A stretch of DNA of 64,000 nt. Origin: Fundicoccus culcitae. Its GTDB lineage: Bacteria; Bacillota; Bacilli; Lactobacillales; Aerococcaceae. Where the stretch lies: positions 620,001 through 684,000 of the forward strand of contig NZ_CP102453.1 of NCBI RefSeq assembly GCF_024661895.1, given 5' to 3'. A program made the translations under genes and the position numbers. This document shows, in pieces, positions 9,677 through 17,765 of the stretch; the stretch's first letter is position 1, and each line of letters opens with the position of its first letter. The notes under the pieces are model-generated. The model was given only the letters and a program-made list of their open reading frames with translations. It was not told where the DNA came from and ran no database searches.

Positions 9677-10102
9677 TTATAATTTTTTAAAAAGAAAATA
9701 TTTTGTCATTCCTTGAGTAGGATAATCAGGGATTTGACCTGCTAATTGATAGGCTAATTTTTGATAAAATCCTAAGGCCTGATAACTCAAAGTTGACAAT
9801 GAAATAGTGTGAACATCCAAATCCTCACAATATTTTTCTAATTCCTGCATTAATAACGTTCCATATTGTTGCTGGCGATAATGTGAGTCAACAGCCAAAG
9901 CATTAACATGAATCGAATCATATTGTTTAGTGAAGGCTACCCCTCCAACAAATTGCTGCGACACAATTATTTCAATGGCATATTGCTGCGAAAACAAGTT
10001 TGCCTCATTTAATTCAGGAAAGGTTGCCAAGGTATGAGCATCAATCAACGCATCGATTTTCTCTAAACTCGCCTGTGGATTGCTTGAATATAAAAATACC
10101 AC
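9677..10102 (-). CDS. GNAT family N-acetyltransferase
   Basis: A 141-residue GNAT acetyltransferase. The acetyl-CoA binding loop is visible as YRQQQYGTLLM near residue 85, between the core strand VNALAVD and a C-terminal half with GFYQKL, a common GNAT block. The substrate cannot be told. The start is a GTG at 10102 with AAGGGAGA eight bases upstream. It occupies the position where ylxP or truB would follow rbfA, but is separated from rbfA by a terminator, so it is probably transcribed on its own. Confidence 0.8.
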   Translation of the reverse strand: MVFLYSSNPQASLEKIDALIDAHTLATFPELNEANLFSQQYAIEIIVSQQFVGGVAFTKQYDSIHVNALAVDSHYRQQQYGTLLMQELEKYCEDLDVHTISLSTLSYQALGFYQKLAYQLAGQIPDYPTQGMTKYFLFKKL

Positions 10103-10146
10103 CGTGAAAATCTCCCTTCAAAATCGTTAGCATTAACCGCAGTAAA

Positions 10147-10178
10147 AAAAGTCCGAGCTAATAAAAGTTCGGACTTTT
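10147..10178 (-). terminator. Terminator of the rimP-nusA-infB-rbfA operon
   Basis: Read on the minus strand, AAAAGTCCGAA and TCGGACTTTTTTT form a ~10 bp stem with a T-run, just after the rbfA stop. Confidence 0.85.
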
Positions 10179-10188
10179 AGAAAACAAA

Positions 10189-10560
10189 TTATTCTAAGTC
10201 AGTTTCATCCACAGATGATTGATTAATCTGGCTTAATAAAGCATCAATATGTGACCCATAATCCACTGAACGATCACGTTCAAAAGTAATTTCAGGTGTC
10301 TTGTACAAGGTAAGACGTTTACCCAACTCACTTCTGACTTTACCTGTTACAGCTTTAAGTCCTGCTTCAATTTTTTGACGTGCTCCTGCTTTATCATCCA
10401 TGGAACTATAGAAAATCGTGGCTTGTTGTAAATCACCTGTTACTTCAACATCTGTAATCGTGATGCCTTGTACACGAGGATCTTTTACTTCACGCGTCAA
10501 AATATTATTCACTTCACGCAGAATTTCTTGTCTAACACGACCATGACGATAGTTTGCCAT
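10189..10560 (-). CDS. rbfA: 30S ribosome-binding factor RbfA
   Basis: RbfA is a late 30S maturation factor. The 123-residue protein has the single KH-like domain with the motif VKDPRVQGITITDVEVTGD and the C-terminal region that contacts 16S rRNA. The in-frame ATG at 10584 lacks a ribosome binding site; the ATG at 10560 follows GAAGGAG by seven bases. It is the last gene of the nusA-infB operon. Confidence 0.95.
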   Translation of the reverse strand: MANYRHGRVRQEILREVNNILTREVKDPRVQGITITDVEVTGDLQQATIFYSSMDDKAGARQKIEAGLKAVTGKVRSELGKRLTLYKTPEITFERDRSVDYGSHIDALLSQINQSSVDETDLE

Positions 10561-10596
10561 GAGAATGCTCCTTCCGTTCATCAAAATACAAATAAA

Positions 10597-12843
10597 TTAA
10601 CGTTTGACTTCTACCATATGGTAAGCTTCAATAATGTCATCAACGTGAATATCATTATATTTTTCAATCATGATACCACATTCGAAGCCTTTTGTAACTT
10701 CACGAGCATCATCCTTGAAACGTTTTAAGCTAGCTATTTCACCTTCATAGCGTACGATATTATCACGAATAACACGCACTTTACTATTACGGGTAATGTG
10801 ACCTTCTAAAACATAAGCACCTGCAATCGTTCCAACTTTAGAGACATTATAGGTTTCACGAACCACAACTTGACCTTGGATTTCTTCCACAAATTCTGGA
10901 TCCAACATCCCTTTCATGGCTGTTTCAATTTCATCAATGGCATTATAAATAATGCGGTGTTGACGAATATCAATTTCTTCTTCCGTAGCTTGTGCTCTTG
11001 CTTGAGGGGTTGGTCGTACGTTAAAGCCAATAACAATCGCACCAGAAGCTGCAGCTAGGGTAATATCACTTTCATTAATAGCTCCAACCGCTTGATGGAT
11101 GATATTAACGCGAACACCAGAAACTTCGATTTTTTGTAAACTAGCTGATAAGGCTTCAACCGATCCTTGAACATCACCTTTGATAATGACGTTAACAGAT
11201 TTAAGTTCTCCTTCGCTTAAGCTTTCAAATAAGTTATCTAAAGTCACTTTTTTCTTAGTGTCACGTTGTTCTAATTGGGCACGTTGAGCACGTTCTTCAC
11301 CCGCCATACGAGCTGATTTTTCATCTTCAAATACAACAAACAAATCACCTGCTTGTGGAGCATCATTTAAGCCTGTAATTTCAACCGGTGTTGCTGGTCC
11401 AGCCGAACGGATGCGACGACCATTATCGTTTAACATCGTTCTAACTTTACCATAGCTATTACCCACAACAATTGGATCCCCAATACGTAAGGTCCCTTGT
11501 TGAACCAGTAAAGTTGCCGTTGCACCTTGAGCTTTATCAAGACGAGCTTCAATCACAGTACCGACAGCTAAACGATTTGAATTAGCGGTTAATTCTTCAA
11601 CTTCAGCAACTAATAAAATCATTTCTAAAAGTTCATCAATATTTTGATTATATTTAGCTGAAATTTGAACAAAAATTGTATCGCCACCCCAAGCTTCAGG
11701 AATTAAACCATATTCAGATAATTCTTGCATCACCCGATCAGGATTGGCTTCAGGTAAATCAACTTTGTTAATGGCCACAATAATAGGAACGTTAGCTGCC
11801 TTAGCGTGATTAATCGCTTCAATTGTTTGTGGCATCACGCCATCATTAGCTGCCACCACAATAATTGTAATATCCGTAATGTCCGCTCCACGCGCACGCA
11901 TGGTCGTAAACGCCTCGTGACCAGGGGTATCTAAGAAAGTAATTGGCTTACCTTCAATTTCAACTTGATAGGCTCCGATATGTTGAGTAATACCACCGGC
12001 TTCGCCTTCAGTCACGCGTGTGTGGCGTAATTGATCTAATAAAGTCGTTTTACCGTGGTCAACATGCCCCATAATAGTCACAACCGGTGGACGTGATGTT
12101 AATAATTCTTCATCTTCATTATCTTCAAAATAGATTTCTAAGTCGGCTTTATCCACAACGACTTTTTCTTCAGGTTCTACACCGTACTCTAGAGCAATTA
12201 GCTCGATAACTTCCTTAGATAAAGCTTGGTTTTGGTTTGCCATCACACCTGACAGCAATAATTTTTTAATAATTTCAGAGGCATCACGGTGGAAAATTTT
12301 AGAAATTTCTTGAATATTCATTCCTTCAGTATAGACAAGTTTTTCAGGTAAATCTTTGTGTTTTCTAGCCGTAATTCCTTTGGAAACAGGTTGATTCTTA
12401 TTGTTACGGTTATTACGGTTACCTCTTCCACGACGACGATTGGAACGATTACCTTGTTCTTGCTCCTCAGATTGATTATTCATCGAACGCTTCTTCGAGG
12501 CTTTGTCAGTATGTTTTGAGTTATTACTTGAAGTTTTCGTTTCAATATCATCCTCTGTTTGTTTTTTGTTCGAATGACTACGCTGCTTATGTTGTACTTC
12601 TTTATTTGGATTAGCTGATTTTGCACTATCCTTTTTAGTTGCTTGCGTATTTGTAGTTGAATCATTTGCTTCCACAACGGGTTTACGGTTATTGATCAAT
12701 TGATTCAATTTATTTTGTTGTTCTTCAGTCATTGACGACATATGACTATTAAAGTCAATATCATTTTTCTTAGCTAAATTTAGAACAGCTTTGCTGCTCA
12801 TATTATGGTTCTTGGCAAATTCATATACACGAATAGCTGTCAT
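10597..12843 (-). CDS. infB: Translation initiation factor IF-2
   Basis: IF-2 delivers fMet-tRNA to the 30S subunit. The 748-residue protein has an IF2N domain (residues 1-55), a Lys/Asn/Arg-rich linker (about 60-165), a second IF2N region (about 168-220), the G domain with [10 protein letters not shown] near 258 and NKVD near 362, and the C-terminal domains. It is shorter than the Bacillus-type only in the linker. An AAGGTGA site precedes the start. Operon with ylxQ upstream and rbfA downstream. Confidence 0.97.
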   Translation of the reverse strand: MTAIRVYEFAKNHNMSSKAVLNLAKKNDIDFNSHMSSMTEEQQNKLNQLINNRKPVVEANDSTTNTQATKKDSAKSANPNKEVQHKQRSHSNKKQTEDDIETKTSSNNSKHTDKASKKRSMNNQSEEQEQGNRSNRRRGRGNRNNRNNKNQPVSKGITARKHKDLPEKLVYTEGMNIQEISKIFHRDASEIIKKLLLSGVMANQNQALSKEVIELIALEYGVEPEEKVVVDKADLEIYFEDNEDEELLTSRPPVVTIMGHVDHGKTTLLDQLRHTRVTEGEAGGITQHIGAYQVEIEGKPITFLDTPGHEAFTTMRARGADITDITIIVVAANDGVMPQTIEAINHAKAANVPIIVAINKVDLPEANPDRVMQELSEYGLIPEAWGGDTIFVQISAKYNQNIDELLEMILLVAEVEELTANSNRLAVGTVIEARLDKAQGATATLLVQQGTLRIGDPIVVGNSYGKVRTMLNDNGRRIRSAGPATPVEITGLNDAPQAGDLFVVFEDEKSARMAGEERAQRAQLEQRDTKKKVTLDNLFESLSEGELKSVNVIIKGDVQGSVEALSASLQKIEVSGVRVNIIHQAVGAINESDITLAAASGAIVIGFNVRPTPQARAQATEEEIDIRQHRIIYNAIDEIETAMKGMLDPEFVEEIQGQVVVRETYNVSKVGTIAGAYVLEGHITRNSKVRVIRDNIVRYEGEIASLKRFKDDAREVTKGFECGIMIEKYNDIHVDDIIEAYHMVEVKR

Positions 12844-12897
12844 AATATCACCTTCCTGTATACCTTAAAAAAGGTAGATTTTTAAATGTGGTGATGA

Positions 12898-13203
12898 TCA
12901 CTTTGTATTATATTCATGAAATTTATTAGCCATCCCTTGATTATTCATTGCACAAATCGATCGTGATTTGCCAATCGCTTGACTTATCTCCATTCGGCTA
13001 AATGACGTATCTAATGCTACATTATATCGCTGACACATAGCATCATATCGCTCAAGTGTCGATGCACTTGCATCATTTGCACATATGACTAAGTGGACTT
13101 TCCCTTGCTTGATTGCCTTCGTTACTAATTCATCACCAGAAATTAAGTTTCGAGCTCTTGTAGCAAGTCCTAATAAATTCAATTGTTTTTGTCTATTGCT
13201 CAT
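12898..13203 (-). CDS. rplGA: L7Ae-family RNA-binding protein YlxQ
   Basis: A 101-residue L7Ae/L30e-fold protein (YlxQ type), presumed to bind kink-turn-like RNA. The LLGLATRARNLISGDE start and the VHLVICANDAS strand are typical. Its first codon overlaps the ylxR stop by four bases (13200-13203), so they are coupled. Position between ylxR and infB is the standard one. Confidence 0.9.
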   Translation of the reverse strand: MSNRQKQLNLLGLATRARNLISGDELVTKAIKQGKVHLVICANDASASTLERYDAMCQRYNVALDTSFSRMEISQAIGKSRSICAMNNQGMANKFHEYNTK

Positions 13204-13496
13204 AGTAGCTCTTTGCGCGCTTTCTGGTGTACAATATAGTTATAAAGTTCATCATAAAATTCATCCGTAATCTTCATTTCAAATATTTTATCAAAGGTCC
13301 GTTTGCGTTTAGCTTCTATAGCTAATTCTGGCTCTAGACCAATATACGCACCACGACCATTTTGTCGTCCTGTAGGATCAATAAAGACTTCATTTTCTTT
13401 ATTTTTAACGATGCGAACAAGTTCTTTTTTAGGGAACATTTGTTGTGACACAACACATTTGCGCATAGGAACTTTACGTGTTTGTTTTGTTTTCAT
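13200..13496 (-). CDS. rnpM: YlxR family RNA-binding protein (RnpM)
   Basis: A 98-residue YlxR (DUF448) protein; the Bacillus homologue has been described as a modulator of RNase P. The family signature is present: RKCVVSQQMFPKKELVRIV and, later, GRQNGRGAYI. It lies between nusA and ylxQ as expected, with the next gene overlapping by four bases. Confidence 0.9.
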   Translation of the reverse strand: MKTKQTRKVPMRKCVVSQQMFPKKELVRIVKNKENEVFIDPTGRQNGRGAYIGLEPELAIEAKRKRTFDKIFEMKITDEFYDELYNYIVHQKARKELL

Positions 13497-13519
13497 TCGT
13501 CGACCTCCTACTTTAAAAA

Positions 13520-14929
13520 TTAAAACGCTTCATCTTCTAATAATTGTTCATACTTAACTTCTTCAACAAGCTCATCATAATCTTGTTCACCGTCAATTTC
13601 AACGGCTTCAATGGCATCTTCGACAGCCTCAGGTGTGTATTCTTGCTCGTCGATATCTTGCGCATTCCGTAAATCTTCCACATCACCTGTTTGGTAGAAA
13701 TCATCACCATCGGCTGCGATGGAGACGTCAGGATCAGCAAATAAATCTTCCGACTTAACATCAATATCAGCTGCAATTGTATCTTCATCTAACACTTCGA
13801 CTTCATCGGTCACTGCCAATTCATCGATGGTATCATCTTCCAATCCTTCGGCTTCCTTTTGTTCGATTTCCTTGGCTGTTTGTTCTGCAACATAATCAGC
13901 ATAAGAGGAAACGGATTTAATATCAATTTTATAGGTTGTTAACCGAGCAGCTAAACGAGCATTTTGACCTTTTTTACCAATGGCCAGTGACAATTGGTGA
14001 TCAGGTACGACCACAATACACGAATGGTTGGCTTCATCAAAAATGATTTCTTCAACATCCGCAGGACTCATGGCATTTTTAATAAATATCACCGGATCTT
14101 CATTCCATTCGATAATATCCATGTTTTCACCATTTAACTCACGAACGATTGATTGTACCCTTTGTCCCCCAGGTCCAATACAGGTACCCACTGGATCAAC
14201 GTTTTTATCTCTTGATCGCACGGCTACTTTAGAACGATCGCCCGCTTCACGAGCAATATTGACAATCTCCACGATTCCTTCGTAAATTTCAGGCACCTCT
14301 TGTTCAAACAATCTTCTTAAAAACTCAGGTTGTGCACGTGTGACAATCACTTGCGCCCCTTTACTGGTTTTATCAACTTTACTAACATAGACTTTTATGC
14401 GATCATCCATATGATATTTTTCTGTAGGAATTTGTTCACTCACTGGCATAACGGCTTCTACTTTACCAAGATTGACATATAAGAATCGATGATCTTGTCT
14501 TTCCACAATCCCAGTTAATATTTCATCTTGATATTGATTATATTCCTCATAAATAATTTCACGTTCAGCTTCACGGATTCGTTGCATAATAACATGTTTA
14601 GCCGTTTGGGTGGCTATGCGTCCAAAATCTTTTGGTGTCACTTCAAACTTTATTTTATCACCAATTTCATAATGGGGACTAATTTTTAATGCTTCTTCTA
14701 AGCTTATTTCAAGCATACTGTCATAATTTATTTCAACAACTTCACGTACGGAATATACTTTAATATCACCCGTCTCTTTGTTAAAAGATACTTCAACATT
14801 TTGTGCTTGATTATAATTACGTTTATAAGCTAATTCTAAGGCATCTTCTAGAGCACTTTTAATAACATCTCTAGATATACCCTTTTCTTCTTCAAGTACT
14901 TGCATGGCTTTTACAAGTTCTGTACTCAT
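13520..14929 (-). CDS. nusA: Transcription termination/antitermination factor NusA
   Basis: NusA binds RNA polymerase and modulates pausing and termination. The N-terminal domain (1-130), S1 domain (about 135-200) and two KH domains (200-345, with GPGGQRVQ and GKKGQNARLA) are intact. Beyond residue 360 the protein ends in an acidic tail of about 110 residues rich in Glu and Asp, longer than the short tail of Bacillus NusA. It is co-transcribed with rimP, whose leader carries a terminator suitable for NusA-dependent autoregulation. Confidence 0.96.
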   Translation of the reverse strand: MSTELVKAMQVLEEEKGISRDVIKSALEDALELAYKRNYNQAQNVEVSFNKETGDIKVYSVREVVEINYDSMLEISLEEALKISPHYEIGDKIKFEVTPKDFGRIATQTAKHVIMQRIREAEREIIYEEYNQYQDEILTGIVERQDHRFLYVNLGKVEAVMPVSEQIPTEKYHMDDRIKVYVSKVDKTSKGAQVIVTRAQPEFLRRLFEQEVPEIYEGIVEIVNIAREAGDRSKVAVRSRDKNVDPVGTCIGPGGQRVQSIVRELNGENMDIIEWNEDPVIFIKNAMSPADVEEIIFDEANHSCIVVVPDHQLSLAIGKKGQNARLAARLTTYKIDIKSVSSYADYVAEQTAKEIEQKEAEGLEDDTIDELAVTDEVEVLDEDTIAADIDVKSEDLFADPDVSIAADGDDFYQTGDVEDLRNAQDIDEQEYTPEAVEDAIEAVEIDGEQDYDELVEEVKYEQLLEDEAF

Positions 14930-14949
14930 TTTATCACCTCAAATGTATG

Positions 14950-15426
14950 TTAAAACTTGATAGCTAAGCGGGCATTAGAAACAGCTGATTTAGCGATTTC
15001 TAATTGCTTGGTTACCGTCTTAATTTTTACTTCAATGACATAGTCTTCATCGTTTACCTTAACTAATGTCCCTTCATGGCTTTTTTCACCAAATTGAGGA
15101 ACATAATAATCAAAGTGAATATACGATCCAACAGCATCCCTAATTGCTTGTTCATTTTTTAATGGTCGTTCTGCACCCGGTGAAGAAACTTCAAGATAAT
15201 AGGCAGCTGGAAAAGGATCTGGTTGAATATTATCCAAATGACTACTTACAGCTTCACTAATTAAGGCACAGTCATCTAAATCAATATTTCCTTCATTTCT
15301 ATCTGCATAAATACGTAGAAACCAATTTGGCCCTTCTTTAACATATTCAATATCTACAAGGTAACAATCAAATTGTTCAACAATTGGTTCAATGATTGGA
15401 CGGACTTTTTCTACAATAGAACTCAT
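14950..15426 (-). CDS. rimP: Ribosome maturation factor RimP
   Basis: RimP (158 aa) assists 30S assembly. The conserved block VSSHLDNIQPDPFPAAYYLEVSSPGAERPL is recognised in part by its LEVSSPGAERPL core, followed by the Sm-like C-terminal domain. An AAAGAGGTGA site precedes the ATG. It is the first gene of the operon and its leader contains a promoter and a terminator about 60-135 bases upstream. Confidence 0.95.
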   Translation of the reverse strand: MSSIVEKVRPIIEPIVEQFDCYLVDIEYVKEGPNWFLRIYADRNEGNIDLDDCALISEAVSSHLDNIQPDPFPAAYYLEVSSPGAERPLKNEQAIRDAVGSYIHFDYYVPQFGEKSHEGTLVKVNDEDYVIEVKIKTVTKQLEIAKSAVSNARLAIKF

Positions 15427-15484
15427 TATTCACCTCTTTTAATTTTCAACCCTTAAGTGCGTTTCAATTTTAGTCATAAAGCAT

Positions 15485-15510
15485 GAAAAAAGCGAGCGTT
15501 GCCGCTCACT
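15485..15510 (-). terminator. Terminator hairpin inside the rimP-nusA leader
   Basis: On the minus strand, AGTGAGCG and CGCTCGCT form an 8 bp stem closed by a GCAA (GNRA) tetraloop and followed by six T residues. No minus-strand gene lies upstream, so the hairpin sits within the first ~45 bases of the rimP transcript and can only act on that operon. This fits the NusA-dependent autoattenuation known for the Bacillus nusA operon. Confidence 0.8.
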
Positions 15511-15533
15511 ACCCTCACCACTATACCTTAGTA

Positions 15534-15562
15534 ATTATAACATAAACTACAATTTTATGCAA
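15534..15562 (-). promoter_or_regulatory. Promoter of the rimP-nusA-infB operon
   Basis: Minus strand TTGCAT (15562-15557) and TATAAT (15539-15534) with a 17-base spacer. The predicted start near 15527 places the leader terminator at about +17 to +43. Confidence 0.8.
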
Positions 15563-15729
15563 ACTTGATTACTATTTTAATGGTTAAATACCCCAAAAAC
15601 AATACCACAGGACAATATTACATAAGATTCATATTCAATATAGCATGCTTTTATAAAATAAAATAGATTTAATAAAGTGATATTTATTAAATTTTTATAA
15701 CGTAATTTAACCAATATTTTATAATCATA

Positions 15730-15757
15730 TTGTGTGACATCTAAAAAGTGATATGCT
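15730..15757 (+). promoter_or_regulatory. Likely promoter of the superoxide dismutase gene
   Basis: TTGTGT (15730-15735), 16-base spacer, TATGCT (15752-15757) preceded by TGA, an extended -10. The rest of the AT-rich stretch between rimP and this gene (15563-15729) shows nothing else I can assign. Confidence 0.5.
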
Positions 15758-15794
15758 AAAGTTAACTTATCAAATGAAAAGGAGTGTCAATTTT

Positions 15795-16574
15795 ATGTCA
15801 TTGAAAAAATTAGTTTCATTAGCAAGTGCGAGCTTATTATTAGGTGGATTTGTCTCTTACGGATCAATTGCTTTAGCCCAAGAGGCTAGCAGTGAAGCAA
15901 TAAGCGAATCCGTTGAAATGACCGACTCAGCCGTTGAAAGTGAATCAGTTGTTGATTCTGAATCAACCGACGAATCAGCTACCGACGAAGAATATGCATT
16001 CGAAGTTGTTGTTGACGTGATTAACAATGAAGAAGAAGTTATGGGAACAGCTACTTTTAGAGAAGACCAAGCAGGTTTAGTAACATTAGAATTAGAATTA
16101 GAAGGTGTTGAACCTGGTGAATACGGGATGCATATTCATGAAGTTGGTTTAGCAACTGCACCAACGTTTGAAGATGCTGGCGCTCATTTTAATCCAACTG
16201 ATGTAGAACATGGGACTGAATCTGAAACTGGACCACATGCTGGTGACTTACCTAACTTGGTAGTTGGAGAAGATGGGACAGTCAATGAAACCATCGAAAT
16301 CCCCGACGTGACTTTAGACCCAGAAGGTGAAAATACCCTTAACGGAACAGATGGAACGACTTTAATTATCCATACACAAGCAGATGATTATGTATCACAA
16401 CCAACAGGTGATGCTGGGGATCGTATGTTAGCCGCTGTTATATTCGCTCCATTAGAAGATAGTGAATTCTATACTGAAGAATCTGACCCAGAAAGTTCTG
16501 ATTCAGCTGAAGCATCTACAGAAGAAACCACTGAATCAGTAGTCGAAGAGTCTTCAGAAGAATCTGCAGAATAA
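15795..16574 (+). CDS. sodC: Secreted Cu/Zn superoxide dismutase
   Basis: A 259-residue exported superoxide dismutase [Cu-Zn]. A signal peptide (LASASLLLGGFVSYGSIALAQ, cleaved near residue 27) is followed by a Ser/Glu/Asp-rich spacer, the SOD domain (about 55-225) and another Ser/Glu-rich tail without LPXTG or membrane segment. All metal ligands can be placed: the HIH pair in GMHIHEVG, the bridging His in GAHFNP, zinc ligands in EHG and PHAGD, and the last copper His in IIHTQADDY; QPTGDAGDR holds the active-site Arg. Start at 15795 has an AAAAGGAG site; the upstream ATG at 15753 overlaps the -10 box. It would dismutate superoxide outside the membrane. Such enzymes are uncommon in lactic acid bacteria. 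Confidence 0.9.
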   Translation: MSLKKLVSLASASLLLGGFVSYGSIALAQEASSEAISESVEMTDSAVESESVVDSESTDESATDEEYAFEVVVDVINNEEEVMGTATFREDQAGLVTLELELEGVEPGEYGMHIHEVGLATAPTFEDAGAHFNPTDVEHGTESETGPHAGDLPNLVVGEDGTVNETIEIPDVTLDPEGENTLNGTDGTTLIIHTQADDYVSQPTGDAGDRMLAAVIFAPLEDSEFYTEESDPESSDSAEASTEETTESVVEESSEESAE

Positions 16575-16590
16575 TTATTTTCACACAAAA

Positions 16591-16623
16591 ACACGACTTC
16601 GATTTTGAAGTCGTGTTTTTTTA
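16591..16623. terminator. Terminator between sodC and the flavin reductase gene
   Basis: ACACGACTTC and GAAGTCGTGT, six-base loop, followed by seven T residues on the plus strand and preceded by A residues, so it can also act on the minus strand. Confidence 0.88.
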
Positions 16624-16632
16624 GAATGATGA

Positions 16633-17178
16633 TTAGGCTAATTTGTTAATTAATTCGACGTGAGCGTCCACAGCTGTTTGTAAGAAATCAGACGTCCCTT
16701 CGTTAACTAATTGACCATCTTCATCAAATAGATTTTGTGAATTAGCTAAATAGACTTCCGGTTGTTGTACCGTTGGCATATTTAAGAAAGCTAGCGATTG
16801 ACGTAGATGGTGATTAGCACCAAATCCACTTAAATTTGAAATTGATTGACTAGCAATTAACGCTGGCTTACCAGCCCAAACATTTTCACCCCAAGGACGA
16901 GAAGCAATATCTAAAGCATTTTTTAAGGCTGCAGGAACTGAACGGTTATGTTCTGGTGTTACAAATAAGATAGCATCTTGACTAGCAACTTTAGCACGAA
17001 AATCAGTATATTCTGCTGGACTATTTGCATCAGAATCTTGATTATATAATGGTAAGTTAGCAATTTCGATAAATTCTACTTCATAATCTGAAGGATATAA
17101 CTTAGCGATAGCATTGGCTACCATACCAGAATAACTATTTTTACGAATACTACCTACGATTACCCCTAATTTTGTCAT
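16633..17178 (-). CDS. NADPH-dependent FMN reductase family protein
   Basis: A 181-residue flavodoxin-like NAD(P)H:FMN oxidoreductase. The FMN phosphate loop GSIRKNSYSG lies at residues 8-17 and the second flavin loop FVTPEHNRSVPAALKNALD near residue 80, typical of the chromate/azo reductase-like FMN_red family. Start at 17178 has AAAGGAG seven bases upstream; the more distal in-frame start encodes the ribosome binding site as protein. Physiological acceptor unknown; possibly a quinone or oxidative-stress reductase, given sodC next door. Confidence 0.85.
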   Translation of the reverse strand: MTKLGVIVGSIRKNSYSGMVANAIAKLYPSDYEVEFIEIANLPLYNQDSDANSPAEYTDFRAKVASQDAILFVTPEHNRSVPAALKNALDIASRPWGENVWAGKPALIASQSISNLSGFGANHHLRQSLAFLNMPTVQQPEVYLANSQNLFDEDGQLVNEGTSDFLQTAVDAHVELINKLA

Positions 17179-17411
17179 TATAAAATCTCCTTTTTGTTTA
17201 ATAAATAACAAATATCATTCAAATACTTGTTGTATTATCATTTTAACTTATAAACAGATAAAAGACAAGCAAAAATATCTCTAATTCTAAATATATTTTT
17301 TATGAGAAAGCTATTCCCTTTGAAAGAGTGATTTAACTAGTACTTTACAAAGATAATTATGAACTTAGCTTTATCATCTTTTATCTTTTTTCATCTAATT
17401 TTAATAAATGT

Positions 17412-17440
17412 TTGACAATCGTTGAAAGTCAGAGTAAGAT
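17412..17440 (+). promoter_or_regulatory. Promoter of the amino-acid ABC transporter leader
   Basis: Perfect TTGACA (17412-17417), 17-base spacer, TAAGAT (17435-17440). The transcript would begin near 17447 and carry about 320 untranslated bases before the transporter gene. The AT-rich stretch 17179-17411 upstream shows nothing else. Confidence 0.8.
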
Positions 17441-17473
17441 TGTAGGCAAGTAATGACTTTGGAGGTAAGGGTA

Positions 17474-17551
17474 ATGAAGAAAAAGAAACATTCAATACGT
17501 AACTTACATGCAATTCAAAATCAATTATATTACTTTAGCTATTTTAGATAG
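17474..17551 (+). CDS. Putative 25-residue leader peptide
   Basis: A short reading frame begins 25-30 bases after the predicted transcription start, with a strong GGAGG site. The peptide starts MKKKKHSIRNLH and ends QNQLYYFSYFR, so the last eight residues include three Tyr and two Phe, directly before the stop. The stop codon touches the first arm of a 13 bp hairpin. This is the layout of a ribosome-sensed attenuator, with the aromatic run as the possible sensor. Translation is not proven. Confidence 0.6.
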   Translation: MKKKKHSIRNLHAIQNQLYYFSYFR

Positions 17552-17683
17552 TTTGTATTTACAATTCATTGTAGATACAAACAAAACACTTAGTTTGTAT
17601 CTATGATGGCTAAAGCACATTTGCTTGTTTCTAGCCACATAGAATATCATATTCTAAATGGCTGAAGCATAAATATTTTATGC
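17551..17683 (+). promoter_or_regulatory. Leader with mutually exclusive hairpins (candidate attenuator)
   Basis: Arm A (17551-17563) pairs with B (17570-17582) over 13 bp; B also pairs perfectly over 11 bp with C (17593-17603). Further on, TGGCTA (17607-17612) pairs with TAGCCA (17632-17637), which can instead pair with TGGCT (17659-17663) around an AGAAT/ATTCT stem. A last 7 bp hairpin spans 17667-17683. I see no T-box or known riboswitch core. How the alternatives connect to the terminator downstream is not resolved by eye. Confidence 0.65.
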
Positions 17684-17689
17684 AATAAC

Positions 17690-17726
17690 ACGCTCATTTA
17701 GTATGATACTAATTGAGCGTTTTTTG
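17690..17726 (+). terminator. Leader terminator ahead of the ABC transporter gene
   Basis: ACGCTCA...TGAGCGT plus an inner TTAGT/ACTAA stem (12 pairs, one mismatch), loop of five, then seven T residues. It lies 40 bases before the transporter start, so full-length transcription must read through it. Confidence 0.85.
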
Positions 17727-17765
17727 TTGCCCTACTGCACTTGTCAAAAAGGAAAGGTGAAAGTT

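Noticed and set aside
17447..17765. T-box leader
   Set aside because: No TGGNACC antiterminator bulge and no Stem I motifs; the alternating hairpins fit a leader-peptide design better.
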